From contig CAVORK010000007.1 of NCBI GenBank assembly GCA_963698625.1, forward strand, positions 1,642,005 to 1,706,004: a stretch of 64,000 bases of DNA, written 5' to 3'. The translations under genes were made by a program, and so were the position numbers. Shown one piece after another: positions 47,332-55,790 of this stretch. Below the pieces are notes generated by a model that worked only from the letters and a program-made list of their open reading frames with translations, ran no database searches and was not told the origin of the DNA. The DNA is from 67-14 sp963698625. GTDB taxonomy: Bacteria; Actinomycetota; Thermoleophilia; Solirubrobacterales; 70-9. Position 1 is the first letter of the stretch. Each line of letters opens with the position of its first letter.

Positions 47332-48636
47332 TCAGGGTCGGTTCGCGTCAGGCTCGATCAGCCTGCGCTGGCGATCGATCTCCGCGCACTTGACGCCGGC
47401 TCGATCGGCCGCTCCTTCGATTAGCTCCAGCAGGAACAGCATCCGGTTCGAGATCGTCGGGTGATTCTCCGCGGCGATCCTCGTCTGCTCGAAACCGAGT
47501 CTGAGCAGATCGTGGAGATCAGGCGCAAGTGCCACGAAGCGGGGTTCGTCGTCTTCGTCCACCCTGACCGGGCAGGGCCGATCCCAGCCGGCAAAGCTGA
47601 CCAGGAAGGAGCCCATTGCGTCGATCGCGTTCTCCGCAGTGGTCGGGTCGTTGACACCCGGAGACAGACCCTTGAGCGCGATGTCGGCGAGCTGCCTGAC
47701 TGGAAAGGCGATGTCCTGAACCAGGGTGCGCTGCCTGGCGAGGATGAAGCTCTGAACAACCGACTCGCGAACCGCTTCGAGTTCTGTGCCTGATTCGTCT
47801 GACTGAGCCCCGAAAGGGGTAAGGATTTCAGCAATCACCTGCCCCCGCAGGATGTAGTCGCCGATCGGTGCGCTCTGCCGGACCACGACACCGGCGTCCT
47901 CAGCCGAATCGAGTAACGGACCGATGTCGATGACCGCAAGGTAGCCGGACGACTCGGCCCGAACCGGTTCCGCCGCCGAGCCTTCAATCAGCGAATTGGC
48001 CAGCAGGCCTGCCCGGGCCTCGTCGGCGGGCTTTCCGGGACCGGAGGGATAAAGCTCGGCCTCGGCTGCGACCGCGTCCTCATGGATCGAAGCGATAACC
48101 GAAGAGGGCTGGAGCATACGCAGGATGTGGGCGATAAAGGCGGCGAATGTCCCGAACGCAGCGAAGGCGAAAAGCACCGCCAGGGATACCGACAGATTGG
48201 GCGGTTCCCCGTCCGGACCATTGATTCCGAGCCTGACCAGGAGCGCAAGGCTGTAGACGAAGGTGCCCAGGAAGAGAGCCAGGGTGACCTGGCTGAGCCG
48301 GTCGGACCGGAATGAACGCAGCACTCTCGGACTCAGCTGGGATGAAGCGAGCGTGATGGCGACCACGGTTACCGAGAAACTCAGGCCGGCCACTGCAGTT
48401 GTCGTGGTGGCGATCGTCTCCAGCAGTCCCCTTGCTGCGGACTGGCTGTCGAAGGTGAGGACCGGCACCGTGATCTCGAGCGCCTGGTCGAGTGCCGGCA
48501 GTCCCAGCCCCAGGATCGCGCCGGCCAGCATCGCCACGCCTGACGGAAAGCCGAAGCTGGCCTTGATCGAATCCCAGGCAAGCTTCACGCGCCCGGCCGG
48601 CCCGTAGCTCGTCGCCTTTGCTGGTCTGCCGGCCAC
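47332..48636 (-). CDS. DUF2254 membrane protein, copy 2
   Basis: 434 residues, intact. Membrane helices at about 30-50, 75-100, 120-140 and 150-172. DUF2254 marks: 'V-A-G-L-S-F-S-V-T-V-V-A', 'S-S-Q-L-S-P-R-V-L-R' and 'D-I-A-L-K-G-L-S-P-G-V-N-D-P-T-T-A'. The soluble part between ('S-G-Y-L-A-V-I-D', 'I-G-D-Y-I-L-R-G-Q') parallels copy 1 at 40.7-42 kb. Useful as a guide for repairing copy 1. Function unknown. Confidence 0.88.
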   Translation of the reverse strand: MAGRPAKATSYGPAGRVKLAWDSIKASFGFPSGVAMLAGAILGLGLPALDQALEITVPVLTFDSQSAARGLLETIATTTTAVAGLSFSVTVVAITLASSQLSPRVLRSFRSDRLSQVTLALFLGTFVYSLALLVRLGINGPDGEPPNLSVSLAVLFAFAAFGTFAAFIAHILRMLQPSSVIASIHEDAVAAEAELYPSGPGKPADEARAGLLANSLIEGSAAEPVRAESSGYLAVIDIGPLLDSAEDAGVVVRQSAPIGDYILRGQVIAEILTPFGAQSDESGTELEAVRESVVQSFILARQRTLVQDIAFPVRQLADIALKGLSPGVNDPTTAENAIDAMGSFLVSFAGWDRPCPVRVDEDDEPRFVALAPDLHDLLRLGFEQTRIAAENHPTISNRMLFLLELIEGAADRAGVKCAEIDRQRRLIEPDANRP

Positions 48637-48697
48637 ACCCTGACTTTACCTGCGCCCGGAACAGGCGATCAGTCAGCTGAACCGTTCCGGCGAGGGG

Positions 48698-51545
48698 TCA
48701 GAGCCGGCGAAGGCAGGCTCTGCGCTTCGAGCGCTTCTTGAGCTTTGCGCACTTGGCCCGCTTGCTGCGGGCCTTCGCCTTCGCCCTGTGGGAACTCTTG
48801 TTCTTTTGCGCGGAGCCTGACTTTTCGATGTAACGGATGTCCGGCAGGTTGCCGGAACCGGCCTGCCCGCCGTTGTCCGGATCACCGGTCGCAATACCCC
48901 CGGAATCCTCCCCGGAATCCTCGTCGCCGCCTGCGTTGTTCACCGGCTCGTCGCCGTCGGGTGGCGGATCGGCGAGGAAGTGCTGGAGGACTCGATCCGG
49001 CGTGAGCGCGATGCCGTAGTAGGCGACTTCGTCGATCGATCCGCTGAACCAGGGCTTGATTTCGCCGTAACCGACGTAGAAAGTGGAGATCGAGCTGGGA
49101 CGTTTGGTCGCCTCGGTCTGGCCGTGAAGGACCCCGTCGACATACAGGGAGATCGTGACCCCGTCCCAGACTGCGACCACCTGGGTGAAGCGTCCGGGTA
49201 TCGGCCCGACGTCGGCCGTGACGGTGGTGCCCATGTGGCGGAACTTGAACAGTCCGCCCTCGATGTAGATCTCACCGGCATCGCCCTGTCCGAGCACGGA
49301 CTGGTCGCGGTGATCGTCGGGGTTGACCCAGGCCTCAAGGGTGCTCTGGAAGGTCGGCGCGACGATGTCGTTGACGTATCCGTAACCGCCGGCACCGTAG
49401 AAGCGCCTGGCGTGGTCGCCATCGCCGGAAATGCCGACCGGCCCGGAATCCTGATCGTTCTTGTAGATGCCGTCACGGTGATTGCCCGAGGAGTCGGCCA
49501 TGGTCGGCGATCCTGCGCCGTCACCAAGCCGGTAGTAGGCAATCGGACTGTCGGAGTTGAAAATCTGCTCAAACGGCTTGACCGTGTAGCTGTGCGTATG
49601 GCTGCGGGTCAGACCATCGAGATCGACCGCGGTGACGACGACGGTGTGGGTGCCGGGGCTGTCAGGCAGGGCCGAACCGTTCACAGCCAGGCCTGCGTCA
49701 ACGGTCGCAGTGCAGGAGGCGACGGTCGCGTTACCGTCAAGATCGCTGCAGTGGAAGTCGAGATCGGGCACCTTGGTCGGTGCGTAGAGGCCGCCGTTGG
49801 CGGGAGTGTCGATGTGGGCCTCGGGACGCTGGATCGGCGGTCCACCGATCGGGCCGGGCACGTCCTTCGCAGTGCCGACCACCCAGCGCCTGCGGATCGC
49901 CGAACCGGACAGGGCCGAACCGTAGTAGGCGGCCTCGTCAAGGCTGCCGTGGAACCAGGGAGCCTGATCGCCGTAGCCGACGTAGAAAGTGCTGATACCC
50001 GAGGGCGGCTTATTGGCCGAGTTCGACGAAGCAACCTGGCTTCCGTTGACGTAGAGCCTGGTGGTCGAGCCGTTCCAGGTCGCGGCCACGTGGTACCACT
50101 GACCAGGCGTCAGGGCCGGGCCGGACGACTGGACCGTGTCCTGGGTCTGGCGAAGCGCGAGGCGGCCGTCCTTGACGAAGAGTTGCCCGCCGCCTCCGTG
50201 GCCGACGACCGAGCCGTCGCCGTGATCGGCCCGCTTGATCCAGGCCTCGAGCGTGTAAGCGCCCTGCGGAGCAGTGATGTCGTTGGTGAAGCCGTAGCCG
50301 TCACGGGCCGGGAACCAGGCGGCCCAGTCCTGGGGGTCGGAGGTCAGATCGCATGTATACGGGGCATGCGGACGAACGTGGCAGGAAGGTGCCGGAGGCC
50401 GCTTCAGCGCGATGCCGTTCTTGTACTCGCCGTCGTTGCCGTTGCCAGAGCGGTCGATCATCGGATCCGATCCCAGCGCCTCATTCATCCGGTAGTAGGC
50501 GATCGGGTGGTTGGCGTTGATCACGTCGGCGTAGCGAGGCGGATCCACCGCATAGGAATGCTTCAGCTGGCTGGTATTGCCGGCCTTGTCGACCGCGGTG
50601 ACGGTGATCACGAAGTTGCCGAGCTCTCCGGTGCTGAACCCGGTGTGGGTGCAGCTCTGGATACCGGAGGCGACCGGAGGCAAGCCGGAGAGCGGGTCGC
50701 TGCAGCTGTAAACAGGGCCTCCGCCCGCACCGAGCACAAAGCGCTCGCGCATTGCGGGTCTGGTGATGCTGATCGTCGGATCCGTCTGATCGACGATCCA
50801 TGTGGAAACGGCGGGCGTCTGGTCGATGTTGCCCGCCCCGTCGACGGCGCGGACCTCGAAGGTGTGGCTGCCTTCGGCCATACCCGTTGCGGTGAAAATA
50901 CCCGGGCGCTGCGGAGAAGCCGGGTCGGAAGCCGGAAGGTTTGCAGGGCTGCCAGGAGCCGCCGTCAACCCGGCATTGGAGGCTGGTTCCCGGCGAGTCC
51001 TGCGGGTTCACATCCTCGGCGTGGAAGGTGAAGGTGTAGGTGGTCAGATTGGTCGGGTACGGCGGAATCGGCGAATCGATCCGCGTGTCGGGCGGGGTCG
51101 AATCAACCCGGAAGGTCGAGCTCCAGCGGTTATGCGCCGGATCTTCGGGGTCGGTGGACGCTGCCAGGTCGAACTGGACGGCTTCGACCTCGTACTTGCC
51201 CTCAGAGAGCGGGGGTCCGATGGCGGTCGCGGGGAGATCGAACTTTCCGTCGACGTCAAGCGGAGCTGTAGCGCTGCCGGCAGGCCCTGGCGAGCTTCCG
51301 GTCCGGGTAACCCTGATCAGGGCAGTGGCCGCGTAAGTGAGGAAGTCAGGATCAGCCTCGCCCTTGAATGAAGTCGGCCCAGCCTGTAGAGCCGAACCGT
51401 CAGCCGGGCTGGTTATCGCCGCGGATGCGCTGCCTGCCGACAGGCCAAGAGCGACGAAGGCCGCAGCGAGCAGTGTCGCGGCGAAGGCCGTCCAGCGCCT
51501 GTGACAGGACGCCGGACCGGTGGCGGCACTCAAACGGACGAACAA
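48698..51545 (-). CDS. Secreted LamG/concanavalin-like protein with two lectin domains (frame broken near 50,955)
   Basis: About 948 residues when repaired. Signal peptide (about 15-42, ending A-S-A), an Ig-like region 'S-P-A-D-G-S-A-L', 'D-S-T-P-P-D-T-R-I', then more Ig-like repeats ('S-H-T-F-E-V-R-A-V-D-G-A-G-N'). Two LamG domains each begin 'P-I-A-Y-Y-R' and contain 'D-R-S-G-N-G-N-D-G' or 'D-S-S-G-N-H-R-D-G', 'T-L-E-A-W' and 'F-Y-V-G-Y-G'. The C-terminus is an acidic spacer then a Lys/Arg/Ala tail. Likely an extracellular glycan-binding or adhesion protein. A single break near 50,955 separates the N-terminal third. Confidence 0.78.
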
Positions 51546-51630
51546 CCTCAGTCAACCTCTCCAACAGACCCGAGTCGGGATTCCGGGACTTGCGGACAAT
51601 CTACACCGAACGGGGTAGATGTGTGAAAAA

Positions 51631-52799
51631 TCAATGCCGCGAAAGAAACTCCCGCATGCGGGCGTGAGTCTTCTCGGGCATCTCCATCTGCGGAACATGA
51701 CCACAGCTGAGGATCTGGTGCTCGGAATCCGGAAGCGCTTTCTGCACGTGCTTGCGGAATCCGATCGGAACGAGGGTGTCTTCGGTCCCCCAGACGAAGA
51801 GCGACGGTGGCTTCATGCGCTCCATGCGTGTCCACAGCCCCTCCTCACCGTGGGGCTCGTCGAGGTAGATGTTGCGGGCCGATTCATAGAAAGCGACCCG
51901 TCCGCGGGGAGTCAGGAATGAGCGCAGGAATTCGTCAACGCCGGCGGCTGTCCAGCCCTTCCTGCCTCCCGGTACCAGGCCGCGGACCAGCGGCTCGGTA
52001 ATTACCCGGGAGCCGGCTGCAGCAGACCGAGCTTGGGCAGCGGACCTCGCAGCAGCCAACGCCACTTGCGGTCCCGCAGCCAGGCGAGTGCCGGGGCCAG
52101 AAGGACCAGGCTTCGAACCCGATCAGGGTCGAGCAGACCGGCCTCGATCGCGACCCTTCCACCCATGCTGTTGCCAACCAGATGGGCCGACTCGATCCCG
52201 AGTTCGTCCAGCAGGGTGGTCACGGCACCGGCAAAATACGGCGCGTCGTAGGCAGCGCCGAGCGGTTTGTCGGAGTCGCCGAAGCCGGGCAGGTCCACGG
52301 CGATCACGCGCCACCGATCCGAGAGGTCGGCGATGGTGGTCAGGAAAGAAGCCTTCGTGCCCCCGAGGCCGTGGACACAGACGAGCGGGTCGCCCTGCCC
52401 GGCGGTCAGCACCGAGAGCCGACCGACCGCCGTCTCAACCGACTCGAACTCCATCCTGCCCGGATCGACCAGTCCACTTGTCGCAGCCAGAAAGCCGACG
52501 CCCAGATGGAGGTTGTGCCGGACGCTCAGCGCACTGTCGCTGAACGCAGCCATGCCGAAACCGACGTCAGTGGCTATCGAGTCCCAGGTTTCCGGGTTGG
52601 CCACCAGTTCGGCGTCGAAGCTGTCGCCGGATGCCGGCTCGAGGCTGGCACCGTCTTCGGTGATCAGGACGTCCCACTCCTCCCCGCCTCTCACGCCGAG
52701 GCGCAGACGGGCCCGGCCGTCGGGGATGTCGATCACCTCGGGGTCGAAGCGTTTCACCAGTGATACGAGCGCCTTCGGGGGTGCAGATCTTTCGGACAC
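51631..52799 (-). CDS. SCP2 sterol-binding domain fused to alpha/beta hydrolase (frame broken near 52,015)
   Basis: About 389 residues when repaired. Residues 1-105 look like an SCP2 domain ('G-R-A-R-L-R-L-G-V', 'F-D-A-E-L-V-A-N-P-E-T-W', 'L-H-L-G-V-G-F-L-A-A'), which binds acyl chains or sterols. The rest is an alpha/beta hydrolase: 'V-H-G-L-G-G-T-K', nucleophile Ser in 'V-G-N-S-M-G-G-R', Asp in 'G-T-E-D-T-L-V-P', His in 'C-G-H-V-P-Q-M-E'. The break near 52,015 is in the cap region ('L-Q-P-A-P-G', then 'S-R-V-I-T-E-P-L-V'). Suggests hydrolysis of a lipid held by the SCP2 domain; inference. Confidence 0.8.
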
Positions 52800-52833
52800 G
52801 CAAGGACCTTAAGGCAGCCGGTCACGGGAAAGA

Positions 52834-52868
52834 GAGAGGACCCGGTGGCCAGGCCACCGGGTCCTCTC
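52834..52868 (-). terminator. Perfect 17-bp inverted repeat between two minus-strand genes
   Basis: GAGAGGACCCGGTGGCC, one central A, then its exact reverse complement. On the minus strand it comes 90 bp after the DUF7144 stop and is followed by TCTTTCCC, so a terminator for that gene is the simplest reading. The loop must open several pairs. It also lies 35 bp upstream of the hydrolase start and could act as an operator. Confidence 0.6.
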
Positions 52869-52958
52869 AGGAAGGCCCGCGGGTTTGTGCCCTGTGGCAC
52901 CGGGCCTGAACCGCCTTCGACTCTCCACGGTTGCGAAGGGCCTGGCGATCAGGTTGGT

Positions 52959-53351
52959 TCAGACGCCCGAATCGATCTGATCCTCGTCGAAGACCATGAT
53001 TCCCCAGACGACCCAGCAGCAGAGGAAAAACACGCCCAGCGACCACCACGGGAAAGCTCCCGCGACGGAGATCAGTGCGACGATCGCGCCGACGCTTCCG
53101 GCGATGATGCCGATGACCCTGCCGTAGGTGTTGCCGGCCAGGAGCGACACGCCGCCGGTCAGCTGGAAGACACCGAGGATGATGAGGACCCAGCCGAGAG
53201 TGTTGAGGTCACTGAAGATCAGCCTCGTATCGTTCACGAAAACGTTGGCGTTATCGAGCGCTCCAATGCCGTAAATGACATTCAGAGTTCCCAGAATCAA
53301 GAGCATTATTCCGGCGAATGCGACTCGTCCAGCACCCCTCATATTTGACAC
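52959..53351 (-). CDS. DUF7144-family small membrane protein
   Basis: 130 residues, four membrane helices: 'G-I-M-L-L-I-L-G-T-L-N', 'W-V-L-I-I-L-G-V-F-Q', 'V-I-G-I-I-A-G-S-V-G' and 'L-G-V-F-F-L-C-C-W-V-V-W'. Between helices 1 and 2 sits a short extracytoplasmic loop with 'I-Y-G-I-G-A-L'. This is the DUF7144 pattern, common in actinomycetes. Function unknown. Confidence 0.82.
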   Translation of the reverse strand: MSNMRGAGRVAFAGIMLLILGTLNVIYGIGALDNANVFVNDTRLIFSDLNTLGWVLIILGVFQLTGGVSLLAGNTYGRVIGIIAGSVGAIVALISVAGAFPWWSLGVFFLCCWVVWGIMVFDEDQIDSGV

Positions 53352-53563
53352 CTTTCTGTCTGCCGGCCCGATTTCGGGCAGGCGCTTGGATAAGACTCAG
53401 GTCGAATATAGGGCGGTCATTCCGCTGCCGTTCACCCGAACAGGGTGATCAGCCTCCCAAGCCCCCGTAAGCCCCGCACGAAGCCGGGAGATCCACCGGA
53501 ATAGACTCCGCGCATGGCTTCACGAAACGATCTCAGTGTAGTGCTACCGGCTGGTCGGGCAAC

Positions 53564-55783
53564 GTGACCGCCCCGCCCGAAAACGCCGCAACCGCTCCAC
53601 CGTCATCCGGATCGGATGACAGCACCGACTCCACTGACATCGCCAGGCCGAGGCTCACCGACCGGTTGCTGCTCTCACCGCCGAAGTCGCTGGTGGTCCT
53701 GACCGCTCCCGCGGGTTACTCGAAGACAACCACGATCAGGAGCTGGGCCGCGGCCGACCTTCGCCCTTTCGTCTGGATCGCCTGCGACCGAAGGCACGAC
53801 GACCCGGCTTTTCTGATCGGGAGCATCGCCTCGTCGCTTGCCCCCGTTGTGGACATCGGCGAGGAGTCGATCGCGGCCCTCGCACTGGAGGCCTCGTTCC
53901 CCGAGCTGGCGCTCGGCAGGCTCGGTGAGCTGCTCGCGGGATCAGAGGCGCGTTTCGCCCTGGTGATCGACGACGCCCATCGTCTCCGCAGCGAAGCCTC
54001 TATCGCGATCCTCCAGGGCCTGCCGGAGATCCTTCCGCGTAACGCTCAGCTGGTGGTCGGTTCGCGCACGGTCCCGCCACTTCACCTCGGCCGCGCACGA
54101 GCCAACCGCAACCTGCTCGAACTGGGGCCGGCGGACCTGGCCATGACCAGAAGGGAGAGCCAGAGGCTGCTGCAGTCGACCGGGCTTGACCTGGGCGAGC
54201 ACAACCTCGACTCGATTTACGAGCGCACCGAAGGCTGGCCGGCAGCCCTGCTGCTGGCGAGTCTTGCCCTTGCCGGCAGTGGCGACATCGACCGGGCCGT
54301 GTCGGATTTCGCCGGGGACGACCGGGCGGTGGCCGAGTACCTGCAGGACGAGTTCCTCTCGACCACCGACTCGGAGACCGGCAGGTTCATGACCCGCACC
54401 TCGATCCTCGAGAAACTCAGCGGCCCACTGTGCGACGCCGTGACCGGAGGGACGGATTCCGCCCTGAAGCTGCGGGACCTGGCCCGTTCAAACGGATTGG
54501 TCATCCCGCTGGATCGCAAGAACGGCTCCTTCCGCTACCACCACCTTTTTTCAGACATGTTGAAAGCCGAGCTCCTGCATGGCGAACCGGACATGGTCAG
54601 GACGCTCCACACAAGGGCAAGCTCCTGGTTTGAGGCCAACGCCGAGACCGAGCTCGCGGTCGAGCATGCGATCGCTTCCGAGGACATCTGCCTCGCCGGG
54701 CGGCTGATCTGGGCTTCACTGCCCGAACTCAGCGGCCGCGGTCGGGCCGCCACCCTCAATCGCTGGCTCGACGCGGTCGGCCGGGACCGGCTGACGGAAT
54801 GCCTCGGCCTGCTCTTTACCGCAGCGCACGTCAGCATGATGATGGGAAACGGTGACGAGGCCGCCTACCTGACCAGCCTCGCCTCGAAATTCGCAGGCAG
54901 CGACAGCTGTCAGGTAGAGGCAGAGTTTGACTTGGTCATTCTGCGGGCGACCATCCCGCTCGACGGGACCTCGGTCATGGGCGCCGACGCCGCAAGGGCC
55001 CTCGCCTTGTCCTCCCCGGCGAACGTCTGGCACGGGGTAGCCGCCCTCTACAGCGGTGTTTCCGTCCACCTGCTCGGTGACCCGGCGGCCGCTGTGCCGA
55101 TACTGCAAAATGCCGTCCGCCAGACGGCCGTGGCGTCACCGATAATCCAGTCACTGGCCCTGGCCCAGCTGGCGCTCATCTCCTGCCTCGACGGCGACCG
55201 GGCTGGTGCAGCCAGGCTGATTTCGCAGGCGCGCGGACAGGTCGACCGGTGCGGCCTGGCCGAGTACCCGGTCATGGTCCTGGTGAGCGCGGTCGAGAGC
55301 ATGGCCCTCGCTGCCGACGGCCGGGCCGAGCGCGCTCTGGACGTCCTGGACAAAGGCCTGCTCCTGCTCGACTCCCTGAAGAGCTTCCCCCCGTGGTACG
55401 AAGCCGAGACCAGGCTGGCCTTCGCCAGCGGTGCTCTGAGGCTCGGAGACATGAAGCGGACGCAGGAGTTGCTCTCGCAGGCGCGCGCCCACCTGACGCT
55501 TTCGGAGGACGCCGTCGTCCTGAGGGAGTGGCTTGAGTCGCTCGAGTCCGAGGTCGGCACTCTGACCGGGAACCGGGAGACCCGAACCTCGAACCTGACC
55601 AGGGCCGAGTTCCGGACCCTCAAACACCTGCCGACCCACCTCACATTCCGCCAGATCGGTGAGGTGGACCACGTTTCGGCGAATACGGTCAAGACCCAGG
55701 CGCGATCCATCTACCGCAAGCTCGGCGTCTCCTCACGCGCCGAGGCGGTTGAAGCCGCACGCGAAGCCGGCCTTTTCGACTGA
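53564..55783 (+). CDS. LuxR-family (MalT-like, LAL-type) transcriptional regulator
   Basis: 739 residues from GTG. An N-terminal STAND/AAA-type NTPase: Walker A 'T-A-P-A-G-Y-S-K-T-T' (about 47-56), Walker B 'F-A-L-V-I-D-D-A-H', then 'T-E-G-W-P-A-A-L' and 'D-E-F-L' typical of MalT. An alpha-helical TPR-like sensor region spans about 370-660. The C-terminus (about 675-739) is the LuxR HTH: 'L-T-x-A-E', 'I-G-E-V-D-H-V-S-A-N-T-V-K-T-Q', 'I-Y-R-K-L-G-V-S-S-R-A-E-A-V'. Probably binds an inducer and ATP, oligomerises and activates transcription. The 212-bp upstream gap has no obvious site. Ends 7 bp before the convergent beta-helix gene. Confidence 0.9.
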   Translation: MTAPPENAATAPPSSGSDDSTDSTDIARPRLTDRLLLSPPKSLVVLTAPAGYSKTTTIRSWAAADLRPFVWIACDRRHDDPAFLIGSIASSLAPVVDIGEESIAALALEASFPELALGRLGELLAGSEARFALVIDDAHRLRSEASIAILQGLPEILPRNAQLVVGSRTVPPLHLGRARANRNLLELGPADLAMTRRESQRLLQSTGLDLGEHNLDSIYERTEGWPAALLLASLALAGSGDIDRAVSDFAGDDRAVAEYLQDEFLSTTDSETGRFMTRTSILEKLSGPLCDAVTGGTDSALKLRDLARSNGLVIPLDRKNGSFRYHHLFSDMLKAELLHGEPDMVRTLHTRASSWFEANAETELAVEHAIASEDICLAGRLIWASLPELSGRGRAATLNRWLDAVGRDRLTECLGLLFTAAHVSMMMGNGDEAAYLTSLASKFAGSDSCQVEAEFDLVILRATIPLDGTSVMGADAARALALSSPANVWHGVAALYSGVSVHLLGDPAAAVPILQNAVRQTAVASPIIQSLALAQLALISCLDGDRAGAARLISQARGQVDRCGLAEYPVMVLVSAVESMALAADGRAERALDVLDKGLLLLDSLKSFPPWYEAETRLAFASGALRLGDMKRTQELLSQARAHLTLSEDAVVLREWLESLESEVGTLTGNRETRTSNLTRAEFRTLKHLPTHLTFRQIGEVDHVSANTVKTQARSIYRKLGVSSRAEAVEAAREAGLFD

Positions 55784-55790
55784 TCCCCGG

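Noticed and set aside
48980..51031. 683-codon plus-strand frame opposite the LamG gene
   Set aside because: Val/Asp/Arg-rich antisense shadow; the minus strand encodes recognisable LamG domains.
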